From a virus, in IMG/VR virus record IMGVR_UViG_3300032213_001931, positions 1 through 60,245 of that record: 60,245 bases of DNA. One strand, given 5' to 3'. The notes under the pieces are model-generated. The model had not been told where the DNA came from, searched no databases, and saw only the letters and a list, made by a program, of their open reading frames with translations. A program made the translations under genes and the position numbers. Shown here piece after piece: positions 52,201 through 59,233 of the stretch. Numbering within the stretch: the first letter of the stretch is position 1; each line of letters opens with the position of its first letter.

Positions 52201-52477
52201 TGAAGATTGTATTAACTTTGTTAATGAGCGTTATTCAGAATTCTTTAAAAACGCAATACCAACATTTGATACTGTTTCAGATTTAATTAATACTGTAGAA
52301 AACTATAACCCTGAACAGACTTTATCATTTAAAGAAAAAGTTGCTCAAGCTTGGATTGAATATTTTCCATATACGAAGGTTAATGACTATCCTAACATTT
52401 ACGAAGACTTTAAAAAAAGTAATAAATCTGATTATGATATTTTATTATCAAAAATACCAACACAATTTTACATTTGA
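46265..52477 (+). CDS. Giant baseplate hub-like protein (2070 residues)
   Basis: A 2070-residue protein, the largest in the window. The N-terminal 210 residues contain SVTYKINTSFIPTITITLED, FYLTLKGYYGKAIRYPIILQKF and GNFEITLNFIAYQF, a beta-rich tail-hub pattern. Around 1730-1810, CTVDGFGNAMIQPTMYFILRNVPLFAGSYYITEVTHTINLDSF with FTGTRQ resembles the last domain of gp27/gpD-like hub proteins. The last 240 residues have AVFNSVEDCINFVNERYSEFF, reminiscent of FlgJ-type muramidase segments, but no catalytic Glu could be assigned. It may combine hub and cell-wall-contact roles. It overlaps the previous gene by 11 bases. Confidence 0.6.
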   Translation: MESNSIFVEKNFDNIFIVNPNRILNQYGNPEDRYVKHEELIYYVNLECDLKPRSRLIDGDDKGTTLTQIAIGKVNFLKPNDQDYLTTNWTKLQSDVSDPNVINGELLGLKSVTYKINTSFIPTITITLEDSKGRALMESGDNSIYAAFLTLPYPVFYLTLKGYYGKAIRYPIILQKFNSSFNSSSGNFEITLNFIAYQFNVLTDITMGSLLATPQMYLKRVSEGASVSSSNNSNASLSQISPQTQNVNQIIEQKGLKKIKDVYAKYKDKGLIDKNVPELTLQELITKLDNFINYSLAQFGQLSLGPLNDIKEYNNIIDEYRKKILTGKGTSWFYKYLSEKNFFIYNDASGDLNNEDNAEIKIYTYNAKKDNQSIIENTPEVNGQKYSAIEELKGIIEDYNERLLSNPTFGTGGKYFIPVEINLGSIGITIDNDNVDSAKTYELRPDNNKGRANEVQISEINSQLKLVNKINSELNVNNGETKPKPPLDYWFFNFDGVNRFNEKLNQIQENLQKYTQDVEKELTDELTKFISDASGLGFVPSLKNIMGVILASAEAFLLLLNDVHVAANDVRNNKKRKNSVKDIDIKNPNDTNSPVYPWPLYVVDKTINCEQKFQITYPGDPSVISKTNAYDYIIWPEVEFVEEFLKGYVQRKTPSAPETNLDKTNEVARVMVSGFDTIPSNTPYSNLETVNYFFEVYERISSIVQYNGFLRKKVTEPKYNGNLIQYLSESEGTNIINSILNLSPDLQLVFSDNGPKFTVETYLQNLVEITNSGQNTYFYNLQRGIFNTQYLQEKIIESPNAVLQSELPLIKITLKGDKSFENYIGSSVHNIKTVYDLMPFTNEQWRRQNLPDGKNKFSFENDFNKTNNSLFYNTYTKKISNYITALANRSNNDKDIIKPFTDFKILKNKINNPVTLNDFYVNRKEFILTEGNIYYSSGTQTTSIINTPYFVNAVQLGINREITNQSAPYVEAAYLFLNSLPLATLKEKYLSFINSENVILDYIAPTLTKFAGVHSIPQFWFLKLGSIWHRYKQNIQSDNNFDNLDQIWSDFNVLSNYYPAENPTLSYTYNFSGLNYNYSITCQGDIPSAQGTYSKINLGFYPKLINEYFYFVNKKLIFSANSTIDVITAKLNESIVNGDVVLIRTTDSNFGPLTVWSVFVRKQETDKYFIVPSFGTTNNELQTKFANSTNNLFNNPAVFNGSIRTLWGGPNYGYFDTSSIQKPTPKQYFKKINTEQSYQQPFELRIDNEYSSIEEIFSVFEKSELDVFEKFFLEFCETPSTTLNPINFKSIYADIISGTFKVSGTSGNDIVKTIQNSQIDILNSSISNKLTINYLYKRSNPTGFDPQSFNYIVNSTKYIQTITVNPYTNNLPPELSYTNSLQQYPNEWLTLQQVVGFSTLEGMPYDTNGGSKITSFFKDFNIEFTVSNINTFNRLIKMYATLKDTAGTNESLSDTFRNNIDNIFNNDSNLYAEVFEGIINYLIINLPSSERSETQEISTVIEGYQSKVELYDMFKAVNDKWIASNDYNTKTLFEDFLFLDRANRDIGGDIYLDITMVNKYLKNISPKTNVFTVIDSIFKSHNFVTFSMPSYINFYNSYVPSQNSKNNEPGQNEFANNLFGTFTNVDYQQTTAKLVSIYNEKPSNQLPIQSSKNGYKDDGLNIDDPSNNELRNPCQPKDFAKSNKVVGFSVDFQLQNQSVFENISVSQELGKATSESLASIDALANSSGIQTSTQNVSLYNIYKDRSYSCTVDGFGNAMIQPTMYFILRNVPLFAGSYYITEVTHTINLDSFKTSFTGTRQSAYTLPKVENTFQTLKTQLLSTINSNLKNSKTTVGTSQTLNKSAIKSLMVSNINGNESLNTSSLCSSVLYSDFAEYQPYTENAIIKTESDIHILISDNTDNPLSFYTVAAIFTIASRFDTLPNSSLPKYGFKYIGNNLGDITLEYPIYGELKQQYLSQEFTCLTGSDKKNRPYAVFNSVEDCINFVNERYSEFFKNAIPTFDTVSDLINTVENYNPEQTLSFKEKVAQAWIEYFPYTKVNDYPNIYEDFKKSNKSDYDILLSKIPTQFYI

Positions 52478-52488
52478 TAATATTAATA

Positions 52489-52496
52489 TATTTATA
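52489..52496 (+). promoter_or_regulatory. TATTTATA motif before the small genes at 52510
   Basis: TATTTATA followed by ATAAAAC ends 13 bases before the ATG at 52510, in a 32-base gap. One of the repeated set. Confidence 0.4.
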
Positions 52497-52509
52497 ATAA
52501 AACAATTTT

Positions 52510-52734
52510 ATGAACACAAAACAAATTTTAGACACTTATCTTGGTAAAAATACAAGAATTACTGAAAAAGAAGTTGGTAATGGATTTAAAGAAGTGTGTG
52601 ATTTAGACACTGGAGATTGTTATTCAATTAGAATGAAAGATGGTTTAATTGAAAGAGTTGACAATACTATGAGAGCTAACAAAAAAATAAACGTAGAAAC
52701 AACACAAGGTTTCAAACAACTATTAAACGGTTAA
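52510..52734 (+). CDS. Hypothetical small protein
   Basis: A 74-residue protein with no recognisable family. A helix (TKQILDTYLGKN) precedes short strands (FKEVCDLDTGDCYSIRMKDGLIERVDN), where two Cys residues lie 6 apart, and a C-terminal helix. It lies between the baseplate genes and a coiled-coil protein, 4 bases before the next start. The frame is short but has good codon order and no competing gene. No function is assigned. Confidence 0.7.
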   Translation: MNTKQILDTYLGKNTRITEKEVGNGFKEVCDLDTGDCYSIRMKDGLIERVDNTMRANKKINVETTQGFKQLLNG

Positions 52735-52738
52735 AAAA

Positions 52739-53383
52739 ATGTCAGGAATAGATAAAACAATTTTAGAAGAAATATCAAGATATAAAAATATTAATAATTA
52801 TATCTTTGAACAAGATGCTACGGCTCCAGCACCTGAAGGTGATGTTCCACCAGCGCCTGACGCAGGGGCTTTACCACCAGCACCTGATGCTGGTATGGGA
52901 CCAGCAACACCACCAACATCTGAACCTATTGATGTTGCATCAGACCCTGATGTTGAAAAGGTAGGTGAAGAAGAAAATGAATCGGAAGAACTTGAAATCA
53001 CAGATTTAGTAAACTCTCAAAAAAATATTGAAACAAAACAAGAAGAGTATTTTAATAATCTTTTTAATCAGTTAAATGGTTTAGAAAGTAAATTAAAAGA
53101 CATGGAAGGTATTTTTACAAAGTTAAATGATATTGAAGCTAAGATTGAAAAATACAGAGAAAAAACTCCACAAGAAAAACTTGAATTAAGAAGTTTAGAC
53201 TCAGGACCATTTAATCAAAAACTATCTGATTTCTTTGTTGATAAAGAACAAGAAATGGAAAAATCGGGAAAAAATGAATATATTTTAACTACTGATGAAG
53301 TTGAAGATTTTACTCCATCAGAAATTAAAACGACATTTAACGACTTTGGAGAACAAAATGGATACCAACCTTTGAAATTCTAA
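52739..53383 (+). CDS. Coiled-coil protein with PPAPDAG linker repeats
   Basis: A 214-residue acidic protein. Residues about 30-62 are a flexible linker with two PPAPDAG copies and PATPP, followed by a Glu/Asp-rich region and a helix-rich coiled coil (NLFNQLNGLESKLKDMEGIF, then LNDIEAKIEKYREK). The C-terminal 50 residues are a compact charged domain. The layout of a head helix, Pro/Ala linker and coiled coil is that of a virion or assembly protein with spaced ends. A 9-bp AT-rich inverted repeat spans its end (TTTGAAATT / AATTTCAAA, 53371-53391). Confidence 0.7.
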   Translation: MSGIDKTILEEISRYKNINNYIFEQDATAPAPEGDVPPAPDAGALPPAPDAGMGPATPPTSEPIDVASDPDVEKVGEEENESEELEITDLVNSQKNIETKQEEYFNNLFNQLNGLESKLKDMEGIFTKLNDIEAKIEKYREKTPQEKLELRSLDSGPFNQKLSDFFVDKEQEMEKSGKNEYILTTDEVEDFTPSEIKTTFNDFGEQNGYQPLKF

Positions 53384-53391
53384 ATTTCAAA

Positions 53392-53423
53392 TTTGACTAT
53401 CACGGCTGACACACTTATACTTG
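53392..53423 (+). promoter_or_regulatory. Promoter of the gp32-like gene, Bacteroidota-type or sigma-70-type
   Basis: TTTG at 53392-53395 and TATACTTG at 53416-53423, spaced by 20 bases, fit the Bacteroidota consensus TTTG-N19-21-TAnnTTTG with one mismatch. The same stretch read as sigma-70 gives TTGACT-N17-TATACT. The start would lie about 25 bases before the ATG at 53453. Confidence 0.6.
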
Positions 53424-53452
53424 AATATTAACTAATAAATTATACACACAAA

Positions 53453-54292
53453 ATGGCGACAAATTCCCTAGATGCTGTACTCGCACAGTATGAAAAAGCA
53501 AAAAGTGGAGGTAACTCTGCAAACAAAATGTCTCAAGAAGACAGAATGAAAAAATATTTTGCGGCAATCTTGATGCAAAATGAGAACTCAGGACAGAAAC
53601 GTCTTCGTATTCTACCTACACCTGATGGGTCATCACCTTTCAAAGAAGTATGGTACCATGAAGTACAAGTTGAGGGTAAATGGAATAAAATCTATGACCC
53701 AGGAAAGAACGATAACGAGCGTTCACCTTTGACTGAAATTCATGACGAATTAATGTCTACAGGTAAAGAGTCTGATAAAGAACTTGCGAAGGCGTATAAG
53801 CCACGTAAATTTTACATCGTTAAAGTAGTTGACCGTGATAACGAAGCGGACGGAGTTAAGTTCTGGCGTTTTAAACACAACTACAAGAACGAAGGTATCC
53901 TTGACAAAATCATTCCGATTTGGAAGGCTAAAGGTGATATTACTGACCCTGTTAGTGGACGTGACCTTATTATAGAACTAACAAAGGCTAAGACACCAAA
54001 AGGTGCGACTTACACAGTAATCCAAACTGTGATGCATGACGACCCATCACCTGTTCACACAGACGCTGAGACGGCTAAGGCTTGGACTGAAGACCCACTT
54101 ACTTGGATGGATGTTTACTCTAAAAAACCTGTTGAGTACTTGGAAGCAATTGCTCGTGGAGAAACTCCAAGATGGTCATCTGATTTAGGTAAATATGTTT
54201 ACGGTGATAGTTCATCTGATGAAGGTACTATTGGTGGTTCATATGTTGACCCACAGGCAGAAGCGGAACCAGATGGTGATTTACCATTCTAA
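53453..54292 (+). CDS. 32: Single-stranded DNA-binding protein (gp32-like), without zinc site
   Basis: A 279-residue SSB of the T4 gp32 type. SLDAVLAQYEKAKSG is the N-terminal B-domain-like start for cooperative binding, and KRLRILPTPDGSSPFKEVWYHEV the first OB-fold strands. KFYIVKVVDRDNEADGVKFWRFKHN and KTPKGATYTVIQTVMHDDPSP continue the core. T4 gp32 has a zinc site of one His and three Cys; this protein has no Cys at all, so the site is lost. The tail ends DGDLPF, like the DDDIPF tip of bacterial SSB, which binds partner proteins. It has its own promoter and a terminator. Confidence 0.9.
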   Translation: MATNSLDAVLAQYEKAKSGGNSANKMSQEDRMKKYFAAILMQNENSGQKRLRILPTPDGSSPFKEVWYHEVQVEGKWNKIYDPGKNDNERSPLTEIHDELMSTGKESDKELAKAYKPRKFYIVKVVDRDNEADGVKFWRFKHNYKNEGILDKIIPIWKAKGDITDPVSGRDLIIELTKAKTPKGATYTVIQTVMHDDPSPVHTDAETAKAWTEDPLTWMDVYSKKPVEYLEAIARGETPRWSSDLGKYVYGDSSSDEGTIGGSYVDPQAEAEPDGDLPF

Positions 54293-54298
54293 TTTATA

Positions 54299-54345
54299 AA
54301 AGGTTGGACACTAACATACACAAAGTGTCCAACCTTTGCTATTTT
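54299..54345 (+). terminator. Rho-independent terminator after the gp32-like gene
   Basis: A perfect 14-bp stem (54299-54312 with 54324-54337), an 11-base loop and a T run at 54342-54346. It starts 6 bases after the gp32 stop, so gp32 forms its own unit. Confidence 0.85.
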
Positions 54346-54376
54346 TAAACAAAAACAAATTAAATCATAGACATTT

Positions 54377-55369
54377 ATGGCAATAAAGAAAAAAGAATTT
54401 TCATTAGATGCAATTAAAGACAAATATTCAACCAAGACAAAATATAAAGAAACAGACTTTTATGAGGTCGGTGAAGCTTTCCATAATAGTTGCGGTTTAC
54501 CTGGTCCTGCTTTGGGTAACATCAACATGTTCTTGGGTCACTCGAACTCTTCAAAAACGACCGCGCTTGTCAAAGCCGCTGTGTCTGTACAGAAGAAGGG
54601 GCATTTGCCTGTTTTTATTATCACCGAGAAAAAATGGAGCTGGGACCATGCAGTAGAACTTGGTCTTGAAGCTAAAATGGTTGATGGTGAATGGGATGGT
54701 CAATTCATCTTTAACGATAACTTTGACTACATTGAACAAGTTACAGATTACATTAACGAACTATTAGACGAACAAGAAAAAGGTAATATTCCTTATTCTC
54801 TTTGTTTCCTTTGGGATTCAGTTGGTTCAGTTCCTTGTAAGATGACCTTTGACGGTAAAGGTGGAAAACAACATAACGCATCTGTTTTGGCGGATAAGAT
54901 TGGTATGGGTATTCAGGCTCGTATTACCAAATCTCGTAAAGAAGATTTCCCATATACAAACACAATGGTGGTAGTTAATCAACCTTGGGTTGAATTACCT
55001 GACAATCCATTTGGACAACCAACAATTAAAGCGAAAGGTGGTGAAGCTCTTTGGTTGGCATCGGCTCTTGTATTCTTGTTTGGTAATCAGAAAAATGCGG
55101 GTATTAACCACATTACTGCAACTAAAAACGGTAGAACGGTATCTTACGCTATCCGAACCAAAATATCTGTCCTAAAGAACCATATCAATGGATTAGGGTA
55201 TAAAGATGGTAAGATTATCGCAACTGCTCAAGGATATATTGCTGACGATAAAGATGCTCTTGAAACATACAAAAAAGAGTATTCACAATATTGGAACGCA
55301 ATCCTTACAGGAACGGGTGAAATAACTCTTGACGAGACTGAAGAAACTTTTACAAACGAACAATTTTAA
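54377..55369 (+). CDS. uvsX: RecA-like recombinase (UvsX-like)
   Basis: A 330-residue recombinase with Walker A GHSNSSKTT at 54-62, in the position and style of UvsX (GPSKSFKS in T4). It has CFLWDSVGSVP as the Walker B strand, NQPWVELPDNPFGQPTIKAKGGEALW as the DNA-binding loop region, and a later LKNHINGLG segment. It forms filaments on ssDNA for recombination-dependent replication and repair. T4 UvsX is 391 residues; this one is about 60 shorter, chiefly at the C-terminus. It follows gp32 with a terminator between and precedes the FEN-like exonuclease gene by 9 bases. Confidence 0.9.
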   Translation: MAIKKKEFSLDAIKDKYSTKTKYKETDFYEVGEAFHNSCGLPGPALGNINMFLGHSNSSKTTALVKAAVSVQKKGHLPVFIITEKKWSWDHAVELGLEAKMVDGEWDGQFIFNDNFDYIEQVTDYINELLDEQEKGNIPYSLCFLWDSVGSVPCKMTFDGKGGKQHNASVLADKIGMGIQARITKSRKEDFPYTNTMVVVNQPWVELPDNPFGQPTIKAKGGEALWLASALVFLFGNQKNAGINHITATKNGRTVSYAIRTKISVLKNHINGLGYKDGKIIATAQGYIADDKDALETYKKEYSQYWNAILTGTGEITLDETEETFTNEQF

Positions 55370-55378
55370 TTTTAGTTC

Positions 55379-56383
55379 GTGAAAAAAACACTACTTGTTG
55401 ACGGAAACAATCTAATGAAAATTGGGTTTCATGGTGTGAAGGATTACTTCCACAATGGAGAACACATTGGAGCGTTGTATCATTTTATGAATACACTTCG
55501 TAAATTCATTAACGAACAAAACTTTGACAAAGTAGTAGTATTATGGGATGGTGAAGATTCCACAAGTTTACGTGGAATTCTTTACCCCAAATACAAACAA
55601 AATCGCACATTAACTATGGAGGACGCAATCTTTATGTCCTACCTAAAACAAAAAAATCGTGTCAAACAATATCTTGAAGAAGTCTATATTAGACAACTTG
55701 AGATTAGTGGTAGAGAAGCTGATGATTTAATTGCTTATTATTGCCAAGTATCTGAAAATGAAGATAAACTTATTTTTTCATCAGACAGAGACTTAACACA
55801 ACTTATTTCCGAAAAGGTGTCAGTATACTCACCATCAGTTAAAGCTACGTTTAAACAGGGGGATAAGATTAAATTTGACGACTTTGAGTACCCACACTAT
55901 AACGTAAAGACATTGAAGATATTAATTGGTGATAAATCAGATAATATTGAAGGCATCTATCTTTTGGGTGAAAAAACTTTAGTTAAATTTTTTCCTCAAA
56001 TACTTGAAACAGAAGTTTCTTATAACGATATTTTAACAAGTGCTGAAAATTTATTAAAAGAGAATAAAGACAATCAAGCTCTAAAGAATCTTTTAACAGG
56101 TAAAACAAAATCAGGTATTTTTGAAAAAGAATTTTTCCAAGTCAACGAACAGATTGTTGACTTATCTAATCCTTTATTGAGTGATGAAGACAAAGAAGAA
56201 ATACTATCAATTGTTACCGAAAAATTAGATATTGAAGGTAGAAGTTACAAGAACTTAATTAAGTATATGGTTCAAGACGGGTTGTTTAAATACCTACCAA
56301 AAGGTGACGAATCATGGACATACTTCATCCAACCATTTATGAAATTAACAAGAAAAGAAAAAACAAAAACAAACAAAAAATAA
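55379..56383 (+). CDS. rnh: 5'-3' exonuclease / RNase H, FEN-family (T4 rnh-like)
   Basis: A 334-residue flap nuclease resembling T4 RNase H (305). The frame opens with GTG at 55379; the next residues KKTLLVDGNNLM hold the first catalytic Asp. VVVLWDGEDS has the second, LEISGREADDLIAYY the Glu-Ala-Asp-Asp motif, and FSSDRDLTQLI a further Asp pair. ILIGDKSDNIEGI is the helix-hairpin-like metal and DNA site. It removes RNA primers and flaps on the lagging strand. It lies in order with uvsX and the helicase. Confidence 0.9.
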   Translation: MKKTLLVDGNNLMKIGFHGVKDYFHNGEHIGALYHFMNTLRKFINEQNFDKVVVLWDGEDSTSLRGILYPKYKQNRTLTMEDAIFMSYLKQKNRVKQYLEEVYIRQLEISGREADDLIAYYCQVSENEDKLIFSSDRDLTQLISEKVSVYSPSVKATFKQGDKIKFDDFEYPHYNVKTLKILIGDKSDNIEGIYLLGEKTLVKFFPQILETEVSYNDILTSAENLLKENKDNQALKNLLTGKTKSGIFEKEFFQVNEQIVDLSNPLLSDEDKEEILSIVTEKLDIEGRSYKNLIKYMVQDGLFKYLPKGDESWTYFIQPFMKLTRKEKTKTNKK

Positions 56384-56391
56384 CATAAATT

Positions 56392-56844
56392 ATGAAAGAA
56401 CAAGACATTACCAAACTGGAATTCTTGATGACGGTAAACAACAATTTTATCGTACAACGTTTTTTTAACGTTAAGGGGTATAGCCCAAAGGCTCACAACT
56501 CGGCTGAGTTGATTGATTTGATGGATGGTTTCATTTCAGAATTGAAAGAAAATTTCAAGATGAAAACTGTAAACTACATGTTGGACAATCAATATCAGAT
56601 TAGTGAAGACCCTGAGGTATTGAACACATCATTCACTGATGGACCTGAGTCGTTTAACATCTATATCAAAAATGGTGATACGACAATGTGTCATTATACG
56701 TTTGATGCTAAACTTTATCCACCGAAGGTGAGATACACCGTAGACATACGCCCGTTCCTAAAAGGTATCCTTTTTGGTCTTACTGACGTGTTGTCATCTA
56801 GAAATTTAACACACGAATACATGGGTTATCAGCTGGCTCGTTGA
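56392..56844 (+). CDS. Hypothetical protein conserved-looking between FEN and helicase genes
   Basis: A 150-residue protein with no family I can name. DITKLEFLMTVNNNFIVQRFFNVKGY forms a likely N-terminal helix and strand, SAELIDLMDGFISELKENFKM a helix pair, then SFNIYIKNGDTTMCHYTFDAKLYPPKVRYTVDIRPF gives a beta sheet and FLKGILFGLTDVLSSRN closes. It lies 8 bases after rnh and 25 before the helicase, so it is probably part of the replication unit. Location suggests a helicase accessory protein such as a gp59-like loader, but sequence does not show it. Confidence 0.7.
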   Translation: MKEQDITKLEFLMTVNNNFIVQRFFNVKGYSPKAHNSAELIDLMDGFISELKENFKMKTVNYMLDNQYQISEDPEVLNTSFTDGPESFNIYIKNGDTTMCHYTFDAKLYPPKVRYTVDIRPFLKGILFGLTDVLSSRNLTHEYMGYQLAR

Positions 56845-56851
56845 TATTTAT
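56845..56851 (+). promoter_or_regulatory. TATTTAT motif before the helicase gene
   Basis: TATTTAT followed by TCTAAAAA ends 18 bases before the ATG at 56870. It is the only one of the repeated set inside the replication genes. Confidence 0.35.
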
Positions 56852-56869
56852 TCTAAAAACAAACATAAT

Positions 56870-58240
56870 ATGGCTGACAAAAATTTTGACTATTTGGGAG
56901 AGACCTTCCAATTACAACTTCTTAATCAAATGATACTTGATAAGGATTTTTCACACTCAATAATTGAGGTGATAGAATCTACTTATTTTGAAAACAAATA
57001 CTTTAGATTATTTGTTCAGATGGTAAAAGAATACTATTCAAAGTTTGAACACAGTCCTAGTTTTGAGACAATTCAACAAAAAGCTAAGAGTGAAATTAGT
57101 CAGGAGTTATTATTAAAGATAACTCTTGACACTATTTCTGATATACAGAATGTTACCGAAGAGGGTACTCAGTTTGTTCAGGAAAAGGCATTGAAGTTTT
57201 GTAAACAACAAGAACTTCAAAAAGTTATGGATAAGGCTAAGAAAATCATTGACCACGGTGAGTTTGAAAACTACGATACCTTGGAAGAAATGGTTAGAGG
57301 AGCTTTACAGGTTGGAAACGTGGATAGAGGAACGGGAGATGTGTTTCAAGACTTAGATGAGGTATTAGCGGATGATTATAGACATCCAATCCCTATGGGA
57401 ATACCGGGTATTGACAATCTTTTGAAAGGTGGTTTGGCAAAAGGAGAAATTGGTGTTATATTAGCACCCACTGGTGTTGGTAAATCAACACTGACCACAA
57501 AGATTGCAAATCATGCTTTTAATTTAGGGTTTAATGTTTTACAAATTTTCTTTGAGGATAATTATAAAATCATTCAGAGAAAACATTTTACCTGTTGGAC
57601 GGGTATAGCACCTGACGAACTTGGTAATCATAAAGAAAAAGTTATGGCTAAAATCGCAGAGATTAAGGAAACGATGCCAAACAAGTTGATTATGAAAAAG
57701 CTACCTTCAGACACATTAACTATGAATCAGATTAAAAATCAGATTAGAAAGATGATTGCTGACGGGACAAGGATTGATGTAGTTATTTTGGATTATATTG
57801 ATTGTGTAACACCTGAAAAGATGATGGACGATGAATGGAAATCTGAGGGTTCAGTTATGAGAGCATTTGAATCAATGTGTCATGAATTGGATATTGCAGG
57901 TTGGACTGCAACACAGGGTAATAGAAGTTCTATTTCATCTGATGTGGTAACAACTGACCAAATGGGAGGTTCAATTAAGAAAGCTCAGGTAGGACACGTT
58001 ATCATCACAGTAGCTAAGTCACTACAACAAAAAGAATTAAATCTTGCGACTATTGCTATCACAAAGTCAAGAATTGGTAAAGACGGGGTGGTATTTGAAA
58101 ACTGTAAATTCAATAACGAAATGTTAGAAATTGATACAGAAAGTACTACAACATTCTTAGGACTTGAAGAACAGAAGGAAGAAAGAAATAGAAGTAGAAT
58201 TAAAGAAATTATGGAGAAAAGAAAACAAACAACAGTATAA
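56870..58240 (+). CDS. 41: Replicative DNA helicase, DnaB-type (gp41-like)
   Basis: A 456-residue DnaB-family helicase (T4 gp41 has 475). Residues 1-140 are the helical N-domain. IPGIDNLLKGGLAKGEIGVILAPTGVGKSTL has Walker A at 199-208. VLQIFFEDN holds the catalytic Glu strand, VVILDYIDCV is Walker B, and WTATQGNRSS with GGSIKKAQVGHVIITV are sensor and Arg-finger regions. It unwinds DNA ahead of gp43. It follows the 150-residue gene and is 13 bases before nrdB. Confidence 0.93.
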   Translation: MADKNFDYLGETFQLQLLNQMILDKDFSHSIIEVIESTYFENKYFRLFVQMVKEYYSKFEHSPSFETIQQKAKSEISQELLLKITLDTISDIQNVTEEGTQFVQEKALKFCKQQELQKVMDKAKKIIDHGEFENYDTLEEMVRGALQVGNVDRGTGDVFQDLDEVLADDYRHPIPMGIPGIDNLLKGGLAKGEIGVILAPTGVGKSTLTTKIANHAFNLGFNVLQIFFEDNYKIIQRKHFTCWTGIAPDELGNHKEKVMAKIAEIKETMPNKLIMKKLPSDTLTMNQIKNQIRKMIADGTRIDVVILDYIDCVTPEKMMDDEWKSEGSVMRAFESMCHELDIAGWTATQGNRSSISSDVVTTDQMGGSIKKAQVGHVIITVAKSLQQKELNLATIAITKSRIGKDGVVFENCKFNNEMLEIDTESTTTFLGLEEQKEERNRSRIKEIMEKRKQTTV

Positions 58241-58253
58241 TTATTAAAACAAT

Positions 58254-59213
58254 ATGGAACAAAAAATGGAAAAAATTTTAGTAGAAAATCCAAATCGTTT
58301 TGTGATATTCCCAATCAAGTACAACGATATTTGGGAATATTATAAGATGCATCAAGCTGCGTTTTGGACCGCAGAAGAAATAGATTTAAGTGGTGACCTA
58401 CGTGATTGGGAAAACTTATCAGAGAATGAACAGTATTTTGTGAAAAATATTTTATCGTTTTTCGCTGCGTCAGATGGTATCGTAAATGAAAACTTGGCTG
58501 AAAACTTCTACAGAGAAGTACAATACCCTGAGGCAAAATTCTTTTATGGAATTCAGTTGGCTATGGAAAACATCCATAGTCTAATGTACTCACTTCTTAT
58601 TGATACTTACGTGTCAAATGAAGATGAGAAGAACAAATGTTTCACTGCATTAGATAACCTACCTGCAGTTCAGAAAAAGGCTAAATGGGCTTTGGATTGG
58701 ATTGAAAATGCGTCGTTCCAAGAAAGATTGGTTGCGTTCGCAGCAGTTGAGGGTATCTTCTTTTCAGGTTCATTCTGTTCTATCTTTTGGTTGAAATCAA
58801 GAGGTATCATGCAAGGATTGTGTAACGCTAACGCTTTGATTTTCAAAGATGAAAACCTACACTGTGACTTTGCAATTCACTTATTAAACAATCACATTGA
58901 AAACAAACCGAGTGAAAAAAGAATTAAAGAAATTCTACTTTCAGCTCTTGAAATTGAAAAAGAATTCATCACTGAATCACTACCTGTTTCTTTAATTGGT
59001 ATGAACCAAAACTTAATGAAACAATATCTTGAGTTTGTGGTTGATGGATTATTGGTAAAGTTTGGATGTAAAAAACAATTTAATGTTGAACAACCATTTA
59101 AGTTCATGGAACAAATTGCGGTTGAAACAAAAGGTAATTTCTTCGAGTCAAGAACTGTTGAATACCAAAAAGCTAAATTGAATGAAACTTTGTCCTTTAC
59201 TGACGATTTCTAA
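58254..59213 (+). CDS. nrdB: Ribonucleotide reductase class I small subunit
   Basis: A 319-residue R2 protein that holds the diiron-tyrosyl radical. Ligands are Asp74 (FFAASDG), Glu105 and His108 (AMENIHS), Glu166 (AAVEGIFF), Glu200 and His203 (DENLHCDF). The radical Tyr is 112 in MYSLLIDTY, 4 after His108 as in E. coli Tyr122. [16 protein letters not shown] is shared more with eukaryotic-type R2 than with E. coli NrdB. The C-terminus ends SFTDDF, the acidic-aromatic tail that binds NrdA. An ATG at codon 5 is an alternative start. It precedes nrdA by 20 bases. Confidence 0.95.
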   Translation: MEQKMEKILVENPNRFVIFPIKYNDIWEYYKMHQAAFWTAEEIDLSGDLRDWENLSENEQYFVKNILSFFAASDGIVNENLAENFYREVQYPEAKFFYGIQLAMENIHSLMYSLLIDTYVSNEDEKNKCFTALDNLPAVQKKAKWALDWIENASFQERLVAFAAVEGIFFSGSFCSIFWLKSRGIMQGLCNANALIFKDENLHCDFAIHLLNNHIENKPSEKRIKEILLSALEIEKEFITESLPVSLIGMNQNLMKQYLEFVVDGLLVKFGCKKQFNVEQPFKFMEQIAVETKGNFFESRTVEYQKAKLNETLSFTDDF

Positions 59214-59233
59214 TTTATTACTTATATAGAACT

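Noticed and set aside
52840-52930. Short direct repeats that might be a CRISPR-like or regulatory array
   Set aside because: They encode in-frame PPAPDAG repeats of a protein linker, are only two to three copies and have no spacers.
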